From IMG/VR virus record IMGVR_UViG_3300025889_001196, positions 1-20,430 of that record: DNA of 20,430 nt; one strand, 5' to 3'. The stretch is from a virus. This document shows, piece after piece, positions 1 through 8,835 of this stretch; position 1 is the first letter of the stretch; every line of letters starts with the position of its first letter. The position numbers and the translations under genes are program-made. Under the pieces are notes generated by a model. It did no database searches. It saw only the letters and a program-made list of their open reading frames with translations, and was not told the DNA's origin.

Positions 1-108
1 ACGATTGAGGATAAAAACGCGCTGCGGAATGATGTCGACGCCAGCGTCGTCGCGCGCATTGCCAATCAGGTAATGTCGGGTGATGCCGAGGCGCTCGAAA
101 AAAACTAA
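1..108 (+). CDS. Tail assembly chaperone, C-terminal end (gpG-like, partial)
   Basis: The window opens inside a reading frame whose last 35 residues are visible, ending TAA at 106-108. The fragment is acidic and helical in character (for example VARIANQVMSGDAEALEKN). By position, directly before the tape measure gene, and by the frameshift site at its end, this is the upstream (gpG-like) product of a tail assembly chaperone pair. In that family a minor share of ribosomes slips back one base and makes a longer gpGT-like fusion that escorts the tape measure protein during tail assembly. The 5' end lies outside the window, so domain and length cannot be checked. Assignment rests mainly on context. 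Confidence 0.75.
   Translation, partial: TIEDKNALRNDVDASVVARIANQVMSGDAEALEKN
99..105 (+). other. Programmed -1 ribosomal frameshift site (A AAA AAC)
   Basis: The zero frame reads GAA AAA AAC TAA, so A AAA AAC is correctly phased as X XXY YYZ, with the stop codon as the very next codon. Slipping back one base opens the -1 frame from 105 to a stop at 300-302. Two weak stimulator candidates are visible: a Shine-Dalgarno-like GAGG at 88-91, and a short stem TCGGC (114-118) with GCCGA (144-148) starting 8 bases after the site. This arrangement directly before a tape measure gene is the classic signature of the tail chaperone frameshift. Confidence 0.88.
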
Positions 109-302
109 GAGAGTCGGCGGACAGGCGCTTTCGTTTTGTGCTGGCCGAAAAGCTGGGGATGACCGTCTCGCAGCTCGAGGCCGAAATGTCCGTCGATGAG
201 TTCATCGAATGGTCAGTATTCTTCACCATGCAGGATGAAGATTACAAAAAGCAACGCAGCGAGGCGATGAGTGGCAAACCAAACCGTCAAGGTCGTATTT
301 GA
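105..302 (+). CDS. Tail assembly chaperone, -1 frameshift extension (gpT-like)
   Basis: The -1 frame entered at the slippery site encodes about 65 further residues and ends TGA at 300-302, overlapping the tape measure start by 32 bases. The translation includes LAEKLGMTVSQLEAEMSVDE followed by FIEWSVFF. This fits the gpT-type pattern of a LA-x-x-x-G-x-T segment, a short helix, a Ser-x-x-E turn and an aromatic E-W. That resemblance makes the extension look like real coding sequence rather than chance read-on. It has no convincing start of its own, so it is expected only as the C-terminal part of a fusion. Identity of the family is from memory of the pattern. Confidence 0.8.
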   Translation, partial: LRESADRRFRFVLAEKLGMTVSQLEAEMSVDEFIEWSVFFTMQDEDYKKQRSEAMSGKPNRQGRI

Positions 303-3300
303 GGGCAAGGACCAAACGTCCAAGGCCATCAAGTCGCTCAATAGCAACCTCAACAACGCCAAAAAAGCGGTCGATAGGATCAAAAGCAGTCTGGGCGGCA
401 TGACCGGCGCCCTGGGTGCTGCTGCCGGCGCTGCCGGTTTCGGCTTGCTGGCGAAAAACGCACTCCAGACCGCCGACTCGCTCGGCAAAACCGCCACAAA
501 ACTCGGCGTCACAACGGATCAACTTTTTAAATTTCAGACGCAGGCGGAGCTTGCGGGTATCTCTACCCAGACCGCAGACATGGCGCTCCAGCGCTTTACC
601 CGGCGAACCGCCGAGGCCGCTGCCGGTACTGGCGAAGCGAAAGCTGCCCTAGAAGAGCTGCGAATCGATGCGGCAAAGCTCCAGGCGTTACCGCTAGATA
701 AGCGAATGAAGGTGCTGGCCGACGCATTTGCGGAAGTCAAGAACCCGGCAGATCGTCTGCGCCTGGCGTTCAAGCTGTTCGATTCCGAAGGCGCTGCCAT
801 GGTCAATATGCTGAAGGACGGCAGCGGCGCGCTCATTGATAGCGAAAAGCGGATGAAAAAGCTGGGCATCACGGTAGAGCGAGATGCCGCTCCAAACATC
901 GAGGAATTCAACGACGCGGTTTTTCTGCTAGGCCGAAGGGTACAGGCGGCAATGATAAACGGGCTGGGGAAAGCGACCCCGGTCATGGAAAAGGTCGCCG
1001 ACCGGCTTGCAGAAATGGCGGTTCCGCTGACCGGCAAGCTGCTCGACGGGCTGGATTGGCTGCTAAAAAACCTAGATAAGATCACCAGGGCGTTCAAGCT
1101 GCTGATTGCGGCGATGGTTATCTCTAAAGTCGTGCAGTTCACGACTGCGGTTCTCGCGCTAGTAAAAGCGCTCGGGGGCATGGCGGTAATATTAGCGGCC
1201 CTCGCGAGCCCGATTGCCCTTTTAATTGCTGGAGTAACCGCTGCGGCCGCGGCGATTTATGCTTTCCGCGAGGAGATCGGCGACGCAATCGATTCACTCG
1301 ACGACTATCTCGGCATCACCGATAAGGTCGGGAAGGCCGTCAACTTTTTCAAAGGCATTCTGGGCGACGCCGAGGATCAGGTCGAGGACAACACCGACAC
1401 AACCAAGAAAGCGACCAAAGAAACGGACGGTTTCGAGGAAGCGCTCGACAACCTCAATGACACTGTAAACACCGCCGAGCCGGTTCTCGAGGAGTTCGGC
1501 GATACCGTCGATTATGTGGCATCAGAGGAGATCATCGCTGCGGCGAGGACTGACGCATTCCGCGAAGCTCTCGAGGACTTGCGCGAGGCCGCTCGAACGG
1601 GCGCCGATGATATTGAGGATTTTCAGAAGGAAATCGCCGACTTCGAGAAAACGGTAAACAACACCGAGGCGACGACCGAGGATTTCAATAACGCGCTGCT
1701 GAACAGCATCGAAGAGCTGACCGGCGTGACATTTGAGGCGCGCGCAGTTCGCGAAGAAATCGACAAGGTAAAGGCGGCAATCGAAGCGCTAACCAATGCC
1801 GAGGGCGATTTTAATGAGGAGCTGGCAGTTCTGAATCGTCGCCTGGAGGAATTGGGCGAGGAGCTGGTCGAAGCAACGCGCGCAGCGGACGGGCTTACCG
1901 CATCCCAGCGCGAAGTGCTGGACGAGGTAAAGAAAAGCGAAACAGAAATCAAAAAGCTAAATGACAAGCTGGCTGATCTGAAATCGCTATATGACAGCGG
2001 CAGAATAAGCGCTCGCGAATACCAAATCGCGACCGAGGGCGTGAACGCCGAAATCCGAGAATTAAGCGCAACCGATCTGACCGGGTTCGAGCGCGCCGTT
2101 CGGGATGCGTTTAACGATACCCCGCTCGAGGAATTTCTCGAGGATTTGGATACCATCGCAGGCAGGCCCGGCACTCTGGATGCGCTAATTACTACACTGA
2201 TTGGGGAGGGCGGAGTAAAGGGGGCAATCGATAGTTGTTTCGGCACTACCCCCGTAACGGATTTTGGTGATGCTATTAAAAATTTATTTACTGGTGAGGG
2301 CTCCGCGATCGGCGGTTTTGGTGGCGCTCTCACTAGCCTAACAACGGCGCTAGGCACTTTTTTCACTGGCGCGGAAACCAAGTTCGGTCTATTTAAAACG
2401 GCGGTAATCGAGGTGCTGGAAGATATTGCCGCTGCCGCGATTGCGTCGGTCGGTATCAATTTCTTGAAAAATCTAATTCCTGGTATCGCTACGGGCGGAC
2501 TTATTGGCGGCGAAGGGTTTGCCGATGGCGGTCGCGTATTCGGGTCTGGGGGTCCGAAAGAGGACAAGGTACTGGCGCGCCTTTCTGCCGGCGAGTATGT
2601 CATCAACGCCGCGAGCGTCAGCAAGTTCGGCACCGGCTTTTTCGATATGTTGAACGACGGCAAGATGGCGATGCCCGGATTCCAGCAGGGCGGATTTGTT
2701 TCATTTGATCCGGTCAGCATCGCATTGAACTATCTGTTATCTCAAATTTTCGATCTTATTTCTAGCGTTATTTTCGGCGATACATCAACCGCCGAGAAAA
2801 TGGCAAAAATGAGAGCGGGAGCCGCAAACTACATATCAGGGAGTTTTGACGAAGTTCTAAAGCAGTTCAGCGAAAACTATGGGTTTGGTCGCGGCCTTTA
2901 CAAGCTGAAAGATATCAAAGGACCAGACGGCGGCGGGGTTAATCTCTTAGAGGGAACGATTATCCCCACCATAATGGGGGCGATTCTGCCGAAAGGTTCG
3001 GATTACGAGCGCCATAAAAAAGTTACGGACGGAATGAAGGAAATCGGTCCTGGTTTTGCCGAGGAGATTTATAACTTTCTGACCGCTCGCCTTCTAAAGC
3101 TCAGATTCGATACAGTCAATTTTAATATGGACGATCTGGTCGCCAAGCTGTTCAACGACTCGAACACTATCGCTGGCGGCTCTCTGTTTCTCAATTCTCG
3201 CCAGTTCGGTGGACCGCTGGATCGCGGACAGCCGTCAATGGTCGGCGAGGACGGTCCCGAGCTATTTATTCCGAATCGAAACGGCAGCGTCTCACCGATC

Positions 3301-3417
3301 AAGGGCGACAGTACCGATTTGCAGCGATCCATCGACGAAATGAAAGACGAAATCGTCATGCTGCGGCGGCAGCTCTCGAGGGAAATTAGTGGTCGCCGAC
3401 CCGCTGGGGTTCGGTAA
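271..3417 (+). CDS. Tape measure protein (tail length determination)
   Basis: The 1048-residue product is the scaffold around which the tail tube polymerises and which sets its length. It starts at GTG 271 behind GAGG at 261-264. Visible parts: an Ala/Gly-rich N-terminal segment near residues 45-65; a hydrophobic block around 275-332; long charged heptad-like stretches around 340-610; and a Gly-rich region near 740-790 ending in the common tape measure motif LSAGEYVINAASVSKFGTGF. Near residues 985-1010 is the recurrent VGEDGPELFIP motif. At roughly 1.5 angstrom per residue, the usual rule, the tail would be about 150 nm, which favours a siphovirus. It overlaps the chaperone extension upstream and shares its final base with the next gene. 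Confidence 0.93.
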   Translation: MANQTVKVVFEGKDQTSKAIKSLNSNLNNAKKAVDRIKSSLGGMTGALGAAAGAAGFGLLAKNALQTADSLGKTATKLGVTTDQLFKFQTQAELAGISTQTADMALQRFTRRTAEAAAGTGEAKAALEELRIDAAKLQALPLDKRMKVLADAFAEVKNPADRLRLAFKLFDSEGAAMVNMLKDGSGALIDSEKRMKKLGITVERDAAPNIEEFNDAVFLLGRRVQAAMINGLGKATPVMEKVADRLAEMAVPLTGKLLDGLDWLLKNLDKITRAFKLLIAAMVISKVVQFTTAVLALVKALGGMAVILAALASPIALLIAGVTAAAAAIYAFREEIGDAIDSLDDYLGITDKVGKAVNFFKGILGDAEDQVEDNTDTTKKATKETDGFEEALDNLNDTVNTAEPVLEEFGDTVDYVASEEIIAAARTDAFREALEDLREAARTGADDIEDFQKEIADFEKTVNNTEATTEDFNNALLNSIEELTGVTFEARAVREEIDKVKAAIEALTNAEGDFNEELAVLNRRLEELGEELVEATRAADGLTASQREVLDEVKKSETEIKKLNDKLADLKSLYDSGRISAREYQIATEGVNAEIRELSATDLTGFERAVRDAFNDTPLEEFLEDLDTIAGRPGTLDALITTLIGEGGVKGAIDSCFGTTPVTDFGDAIKNLFTGEGSAIGGFGGALTSLTTALGTFFTGAETKFGLFKTAVIEVLEDIAAAAIASVGINFLKNLIPGIATGGLIGGEGFADGGRVFGSGGPKEDKVLARLSAGEYVINAASVSKFGTGFFDMLNDGKMAMPGFQQGGFVSFDPVSIALNYLLSQIFDLISSVIFGDTSTAEKMAKMRAGAANYISGSFDEVLKQFSENYGFGRGLYKLKDIKGPDGGGVNLLEGTIIPTIMGAILPKGSDYERHKKVTDGMKEIGPGFAEEIYNFLTARLLKLRFDTVNFNMDDLVAKLFNDSNTIAGGSLFLNSRQFGGPLDRGQPSMVGEDGPELFIPNRNGSVSPIKGDSTDLQRSIDEMKDEIVMLRRQLSREISGRRPAGVR

Positions 3418-4919
3418 TGTCGTTCGCCACTACGCTCGCGGAGCTGGTCGCAAAAAGAAACGTCCAGCTCTCATATATCGCTATTCTGAAGCCTTATGAT
3501 GTCAGCGGGGCGACCGAGCTGACGCTCTACTACTCCGACAGCGGTTTCGTCACTGAGCCCGGAGATACTCCGGCGAATCAGTATTTCGACCCGCGCCTGG
3601 TTGAGCCGATCACGTTTTCGCGCACTATGTTCAGCAGCGGCAGGGTCGGCGGATTCTCGCGGCCAGGTTACGGCAACCTGATCCTATCGAATGGCGACGG
3701 CGAGCTGGACGATTTCGCCGGTTATGCCTGGGACAGTCGATCAGTCGAGGTGCGGGTCGGCGAGTTCGGTGCCGGGCTTTCCAATTTCTTCACTATATTT
3801 AAAGGCGAGTCGAAAACCATCGAGTTCGATGACGAAACCGTCGAGGTTGTTCTGCGGGACAACCAGGAAGATTTCGAGATCGAATTCCCGCCGAACGTTT
3901 ATACCGATGTGTCGTTATCCGATAACATTCTCGGCAATCCGATCCCGCTATGTTTTGGCGAGGTCAGGAATATAGAGCCGGTTCTGATCGACTCGACGAA
4001 TCGGGTCTACCAGGTGAACGACGGCGAGATCAATGCCGTCTCGGCTGTTTATGAGGGCGGGGTCGCGCTAACCTTGACGACCGACTACACGGTCGATCTG
4101 ACGAACGGGAAAATCACACTGGTCGCAGATCCGACCGAGGTTATCACGGCGGATATCCAGGGCTACGTCGACAGCGGCAGCACTTACTTAACCAGCGTGG
4201 CGGACATTGCCAGGGAGATTGTCACAACTTACGGCGGCCTGGCCGATCCCGGCGATCTTGATACGGCATCGCTGACCGCGCTGAATACCGCCAATAATTC
4301 GACAGTCGGGATATATGTCGATAAATCGACAACCATCCTAAAGGTTCTTGACGAGCTGGCGAATAGTGTCGGGGCGTTTTACGGATTCAACCGATCCGGC
4401 AAATTTGAAATGGCGCGCCTCGAGCTGGCAACCGGTACCGCTGATGCCGAGTTCGATCTGACTAACATTATCGAGGTGCAGCGCCAATCGTCGGCAACAC
4501 CGAACCACCGAGTTCGCGTCGGGTATGACAAAAACTATCGAGTGATGAGCGAGAGCGATTTCGGGGCATCGGTCACGACCGCGCAGCGGGATTACCTGGT
4601 CCGGGAAATGCTCTTCGAGTCAGACAACACCGCGAGCATTCGCACGATTTACCCGAATTCAGAGGAGCTGGTCGTCCCGGCGTTATTCTCGGCATCCAGC
4701 GCTGCCAGCACTGAGGCGACCCGCCTGCTGGCCTTGTATGGCTCTCAGAGAGATTTTTACACCATCAGGGTAAAGACGCAGCCCTACACTTTAAAGCTGA
4801 ATGACGTCGTGCAGATAGCGTTTGATCGGTATAATCTGACCAGCGGCAAGAAATTCCGCGTTATCACGATCACCGAAGATGCGGCATCGAACGAGGTCGA
4901 ATTGGAGCTGTGGGGCTAA
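3417..4919 (+). CDS. Tail tip / hub-like structural protein
   Basis: The 500-residue protein begins at the last base of the tape measure gene and is likely translated by coupling. Position after the tape measure is that of distal tail or hub proteins. Residues about 75-105 contain GYGNLILSNGDGELDDF, a motif I associate with phage tail proteins that form the first ring below the tube. The C-terminal end (YTLKLNDVVQIAFDRY, then a GKKFRVITITED strand pattern) resembles the end of gp27-like hub proteins, where similar 'short strands ending in LxLWG' occur. No enzymatic motif is seen. Its exact role in the tip is uncertain, but structural function is well supported by context. Confidence 0.68.
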   Translation: MSFATTLAELVAKRNVQLSYIAILKPYDVSGATELTLYYSDSGFVTEPGDTPANQYFDPRLVEPITFSRTMFSSGRVGGFSRPGYGNLILSNGDGELDDFAGYAWDSRSVEVRVGEFGAGLSNFFTIFKGESKTIEFDDETVEVVLRDNQEDFEIEFPPNVYTDVSLSDNILGNPIPLCFGEVRNIEPVLIDSTNRVYQVNDGEINAVSAVYEGGVALTLTTDYTVDLTNGKITLVADPTEVITADIQGYVDSGSTYLTSVADIAREIVTTYGGLADPGDLDTASLTALNTANNSTVGIYVDKSTTILKVLDELANSVGAFYGFNRSGKFEMARLELATGTADAEFDLTNIIEVQRQSSATPNHRVRVGYDKNYRVMSESDFGASVTTAQRDYLVREMLFESDNTASIRTIYPNSEELVVPALFSASSAASTEATRLLALYGSQRDFYTIRVKTQPYTLKLNDVVQIAFDRYNLTSGKKFRVITITEDAASNEVELELWG

Positions 4920-5774
4920 ATGGCTGAAAACATTATCATTTCCGCGAATAACTACGTCGACACGGCATCGAGCATCACGGCGGATTCGGCTGCGGCATCG
5001 CTGCCGGTCACAAATCTCCAGGATTTGCAGATCGTGAAGGTGTGGCGCACCAGTAGCGCGACCAGCGCTCAGATCGATCTCGACTTCGGTTCGCAGAAGA
5101 TCATGGATTTTTTCGCGCTAATCGCTCACAACCTGACGACATCGTCGACCGTGCGCTGGCGCTTATCGAATGACAACTTTTCGACGTTCATTTATGACTC
5201 TGGCGAGATTAGCGCCTGGGCGCCCATCGAGGGATTCGGCGGATCGCCCTGGGGCGTTTTCACCTGGGGCGGATTGCCGACGGCTGAATTGATTAGTCTC
5301 TACAATGCCAGCACGTTCAATCTGTTGGCATCACCGCAGATCGCGAGATATTTGCGCTTGGACATTAGCGATTCGACTAATTCCGCTGGCTATGTCGAGG
5401 CCGGGCGCCTAATAGCAGGACCGGCATATCAGCCGACGATCAATTACGCGAACGGCGTAGCGGTTCAATTCGTCGATGATTCCAGAGTGACGAAATCACG
5501 CGGCGGCCAGGTGTTTGTCGATGAGGTCCGCAAATATCGGCGGATCACGTTCGATCTGATTCATCTGCCCGAGAGCGAGATATTCCAAAACGTATTCAAC
5601 GCCATCGACCGGGTAAAAGGCGTATCGAAAGATGTCCTGGTCATTCCGCAGCCCAGCGACTCGTCGACCTGGCTGACGCAAAACATTTATGGGCGGGTCG
5701 CGGAGATCGGGGCCATCGAAAACACAACGCTGTCGCGATATAGTCGCACCATGACAATCGAGGAAATAATCTAA
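4920..5774 (+). CDS. Beta-sandwich tail tip protein (discoidin-like)
   Basis: The 284-residue protein starts immediately after the TAA of the preceding gene. The N-terminal half (AASLPVTNLQDLQIVKVWRT, then IDLDFGSQKIMDFFALIAHN) has the pattern of galactose-binding/F5-8-type-C-like beta sandwiches seen in phage tail proteins, where 'asNLqd...vWRT' precedes a strand-rich jelly roll. Residues 195-284 include RGGQVFVDEVRKYRRITFDL and look like a second beta domain. It probably sits at the tail tip and may help anchor fibres or bind surface glycans; binding is inference. It ends in a TAATG overlap with the fibre gene, consistent with one translationally coupled tail operon. Confidence 0.6.
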   Translation: MAENIIISANNYVDTASSITADSAAASLPVTNLQDLQIVKVWRTSSATSAQIDLDFGSQKIMDFFALIAHNLTTSSTVRWRLSNDNFSTFIYDSGEISAWAPIEGFGGSPWGVFTWGGLPTAELISLYNASTFNLLASPQIARYLRLDISDSTNSAGYVEAGRLIAGPAYQPTINYANGVAVQFVDDSRVTKSRGGQVFVDEVRKYRRITFDLIHLPESEIFQNVFNAIDRVKGVSKDVLVIPQPSDSSTWLTQNIYGRVAEIGAIENTTLSRYSRTMTIEEII

Positions 5775-6757
5775 TGGCTTTCCCTGTTACTTTAAACGGC
5801 GTCACCTATACGCTGGCGAATTTCGAGGGCTTGAATTACGTCGAAGGATTCCCCGATGCGCTCGAGGATTTTGTTACCGAGGCAGGCACTCAGGTCTCGG
5901 CGGCTGCCACTAGCGCAACAAATGCGGCGACCAGCGAGAGCAACGCATCATCCAGCGCGACCGCTGCCGCGAGCAGCGCGACCGCTGCCGCGAGCAGCGC
6001 AACCGCAGCGGCGGCATCGGCTACGGCTGCCCAGGCATCACTCGACGCAATCGAGGGGCTTTACCTGGGCGCGCAGTCTAGCGATCCGACGGTCGACCTA
6101 AATGGCGACGCGCTGACTGCTGGCGATTGGTATTTCAACACCGTCGCCGGGGCCGTCAAAATTTACGATGGCTCGGCATGGGTGACGATCACATCGATCA
6201 CTTTCGACCTGGTAGATGACACCACGCCGCAGCTCGGCGGCAATCTGGATTTGAATGGGAACACTGTCGGCGGCGTCGACGCAACGGAGCTTTCGATCTT
6301 GGAAGGCGCCACGGTCACTACTGCGGAATTGAATTATCTTGACATCACTACGCTCGGCACCACCGAGGCCAGCAAGGCGGTCACGGCGGATGCGAATGGA
6401 GTGGTGACGTTCGATGATGGCATTTCCGAAGAATATGGCGCGGTCACTTCCAGCTCGAATTCCACGACTGTCGATCTGCAATCCGGCACTAACTTCAGCC
6501 ATACGCTAACAGAGAACACTACTTTCACGTTCAGCAACCCGGCGGCAAGCGGCAAGATATCTGCGTTTACTTTAAAGATCGTCCAGGATGCCAGCGCTTC
6601 CGGGTATACGGTTACCTGGCCGACATCAGTGGATTGGCCTAGTGCTACAGCGCCTACGTTGACAGCTACGGCATCAGCGATTGATTACTTTGTGTTTATA
6701 ACCCATGACGGTGGTACTAACTGGTACGGGTTTACAGCGGGGCAAGCGTTCGGATGA
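5774..6757 (+). CDS. Tail fibre protein with Ala/Ser/Thr repeat stalk
   Basis: The 327-residue protein has a short N-terminal domain (residues 1-35, ending in PDALEDFVTEA), then about 55 residues almost entirely Ala, Ser and Thr built from seven-residue SATAAAS units. This is a typical fibre stalk that forms a trimeric helical or extended rod. A region around 95-135 (YLGAQSSDPTVDLNGDALTA, then DWYFNT and VKIYDGSAWV) matches the small domain often found after such stalks. The C-terminal 60 residues (TVTWPTSVDWPSATAPTLTA ... GGTNWYGFTAGQAF) match a common phage fibre tip domain. Start is fixed by the TAATG overlap at 5772-5776; the stop overlaps the next ATG. Confidence 0.82.
   Translation: MAFPVTLNGVTYTLANFEGLNYVEGFPDALEDFVTEAGTQVSAAATSATNAATSESNASSSATAAASSATAAASSATAAAASATAAQASLDAIEGLYLGAQSSDPTVDLNGDALTAGDWYFNTVAGAVKIYDGSAWVTITSITFDLVDDTTPQLGGNLDLNGNTVGGVDATELSILEGATVTTAELNYLDITTLGTTEASKAVTADANGVVTFDDGISEEYGAVTSSSNSTTVDLQSGTNFSHTLTENTTFTFSNPAASGKISAFTLKIVQDASASGYTVTWPTSVDWPSATAPTLTATASAIDYFVFITHDGGTNWYGFTAGQAFG
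5954..6016 (+). repeat. 21-bp tandem repeat inside fibre gene
   Basis: Two identical 21-base units (5954-5974 and 5975-5995) are followed by a degenerate third copy to 6016, with weaker similarity on both sides. Each unit keeps frame and encodes seven residues of the Ala/Ser/Thr stalk. Such repeats can expand or contract by slippage in steps of seven residues, changing stalk length without breaking the gene. Confidence 0.85.
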
Positions 6758-8823
6758 GTAGGGCGGCTAATAAGCTAATATCGGCGGCGGCTGGTGCTGG
6801 CGTTGACACTGGTGACGATGATTTCGCCAACGTTGTCCTGTTGCTAGACGGTGATGGTACTAGCGGTGATGACAATAATACCTTTACTGACTCGTCTACC
6901 AACGGCTTTACGGTTACTGAAAACGGCTCTGTAGTACAGGGTAGCTTTAGTCCGTATGGGGATAATTGGTCGTTTTATTTTGATTCTGGGGAATATATTT
7001 ACACGCCTAGTACAGGCCAGTTTGTTTGTGGAACAAGCACAGATTTTACAATTGAGCTTTGGTATTGCTCTGCTCCGGGGTATAGCCCTATACAATTTGA
7101 TGTGTTGTTTTCTCAATGGCCTGCAGGCTCTCCAAATGTTGGGAAGTGGTTTGTAGGAATTGAAGATAGCGGCGGGGCGGCTACGTTTTATAATAGGAGT
7201 TTTAGTTTTTCTACTGGCTTGTTAAACGGCACAACCGATATTACAGATGGAAACTGGCATCATATTGCAGTAACTAGAACAGGAAGCGTTTTTCGATTAT
7301 TTGTAGACGGGACTCAAGAAGATACAGCAACACGAACTAGTGACTCTGTTGGCATGACTGCTTCAATATATTTTAACACTTATGAAGCGGCAGTTTCGGC
7401 AGGAAATGACAATTATGGAGAAGGTTGGATAAGTAATGCTAGATTAATACAAGGAACAAGTTTGTATACAGCAGACTTTACGGCCCCTACAAGTCCGCTT
7501 ACAGCAGTAACTAACACAAAGTTTTTGTCGGCTCAGTCAAACCGATTTATTGAAAACAGCTCAAATAACTTTTCTTTTACTATAAACGGGACCCCCAAAG
7601 TAACCCCGTTCAGTCCGTTCAAGAATGATGACGCAAGGACACTAACGACTGATGGTGGGTCTGGATACTTTGATGATAGTTCAAATAGTTATTTACAAAT
7701 AGCAGATAACAGCGTTTTTGACGCAACAACGTCTTTATGTATAGAAGCATGGTTTTATATGACTTCTTCTCCGGGCAGTGGGCCAGACGCACACGCTGTT
7801 GTCAGCAAATGGGTTTCAACAACCCCCGGACAACGCACTATATTTATAGATATAGAAAATACTGGGTTGCGTGTTTACGCTGATCTTCAAGGTGCATCAA
7901 ACCCTGTTTTAATTACCACTGATGGTGGCGCTATATCTCAGCACGAATGGCATCATGTTGCTGTAACATGGGACGGCTCAACATACAGGGCGTTTTTGGA
8001 TGGAGCTTTAGAAGGCTCAACATCAAGTTCTAGTGCGCCTATTGCAAGTAGCCAAGTTGTCAAGGTAGGGTATAACACCAACACTCATTATTTTGGTGGC
8101 TATATTACTGATGTTAGATGGATAACAGACGGCGGTGCTATATATACATCTGGCTTTACGCCACCTACATCACCACTTACCGCTATAACAAACACAGAGC
8201 TATTGCTTAACTTCCAAGACGCTGGCATCTACGACAGAACAGGCATCAACAACATAAATACTGTAGGCAATGCTCAGATTGACACAGCCGTTAAAAAGTA
8301 CGGCACAGGGTCAATACAGTTTGATGGTACTGATGATTACATAGAAGCGTCTTATGTAAGCGACTTATTTGATTTTGGGTCGGAAGATTGGACTATGGAA
8401 TGTTGGGTTTATTTGCAGACCGACTCAGATAGTGCTGGTGGAATTATAGAAATATATAAAGATGACAATAATTATATAAGGTTGTTTAGAGCAAGTGGGG
8501 CAGACATTCAGCTAAGGGGAGTAAGCGGAGGCACAACCCAGTTTGATATTCAGTCTTCGTCTCAAAGCCTAGATACATGGATTCATGTTGCTGGCGTTCG
8601 TGACGGCTCAACAATAAGGTTGTTTGTAGACGGTACTCAAATAGGTACAGATACTTCGTTTTCAATTCCCGATTTATCGGATGCAAGGGTTGTTGTTGGC
8701 TTAGATTTGCCGGGGACAGATAGATATTTTACTGGCTACATAGACGATCTACGAATCACCAAAGGCGTAGCCAGATACACATCTAACTTTACACCGCCTG
8801 ATGCGGCACTACCCAAGTTTTAA
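6754..8823 (+). CDS. Triple LamG/concanavalin-like adhesin (receptor-binding candidate)
   Basis: The 689-residue protein carries three copies of a laminin-G/concanavalin A-like lectin domain. Repeat 1 spans roughly residues 65-260 (FTIELWY ... GNWHHIAVTRTGS ... RLFVDGTQ), repeat 2 roughly 300-490 (CIEAWFYM ... EWHHVAVTWDGSTYRAFLDG), and repeat 3 roughly 515-689 (WTMECWVYLQ ... TWIHVAGVRDGSTIRLFVDG). Each ends with a 'ddlRi..g.alYts.FtpPtspL' segment. No peptidase or hydrolase motif is seen. Following the fibre gene, it is the best candidate for host-surface recognition. Its DNA is strikingly AT-rich compared with neighbours (23 G+C of 60 at 7201-7260 against 37 of 60 at 4201-4260), which suggests recent acquisition. 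Start by ATGA overlap with the fibre gene. Confidence 0.85.
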   Translation: MSRAANKLISAAAGAGVDTGDDDFANVVLLLDGDGTSGDDNNTFTDSSTNGFTVTENGSVVQGSFSPYGDNWSFYFDSGEYIYTPSTGQFVCGTSTDFTIELWYCSAPGYSPIQFDVLFSQWPAGSPNVGKWFVGIEDSGGAATFYNRSFSFSTGLLNGTTDITDGNWHHIAVTRTGSVFRLFVDGTQEDTATRTSDSVGMTASIYFNTYEAAVSAGNDNYGEGWISNARLIQGTSLYTADFTAPTSPLTAVTNTKFLSAQSNRFIENSSNNFSFTINGTPKVTPFSPFKNDDARTLTTDGGSGYFDDSSNSYLQIADNSVFDATTSLCIEAWFYMTSSPGSGPDAHAVVSKWVSTTPGQRTIFIDIENTGLRVYADLQGASNPVLITTDGGAISQHEWHHVAVTWDGSTYRAFLDGALEGSTSSSSAPIASSQVVKVGYNTNTHYFGGYITDVRWITDGGAIYTSGFTPPTSPLTAITNTELLLNFQDAGIYDRTGINNINTVGNAQIDTAVKKYGTGSIQFDGTDDYIEASYVSDLFDFGSEDWTMECWVYLQTDSDSAGGIIEIYKDDNNYIRLFRASGADIQLRGVSGGTTQFDIQSSSQSLDTWIHVAGVRDGSTIRLFVDGTQIGTDTSFSIPDLSDARVVVGLDLPGTDRYFTGYIDDLRITKGVARYTSNFTPPDAALPKF

Positions 8824-8835
8824 TAGGAGACAAAT

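Noticed and set aside
534-2720. Long open frames on the minus strand opposite the tape measure gene
   Set aside because: They mirror the third-position GC pattern of the real gene, are Ser/Ala/Arg-rich with no domain pattern or ribosome site, and no minus-strand promoter is visible.
5933-6040. Short repeats as a CRISPR array
   Set aside because: The units are directly tandem, without spacers, in frame, and encode a fibre stalk.
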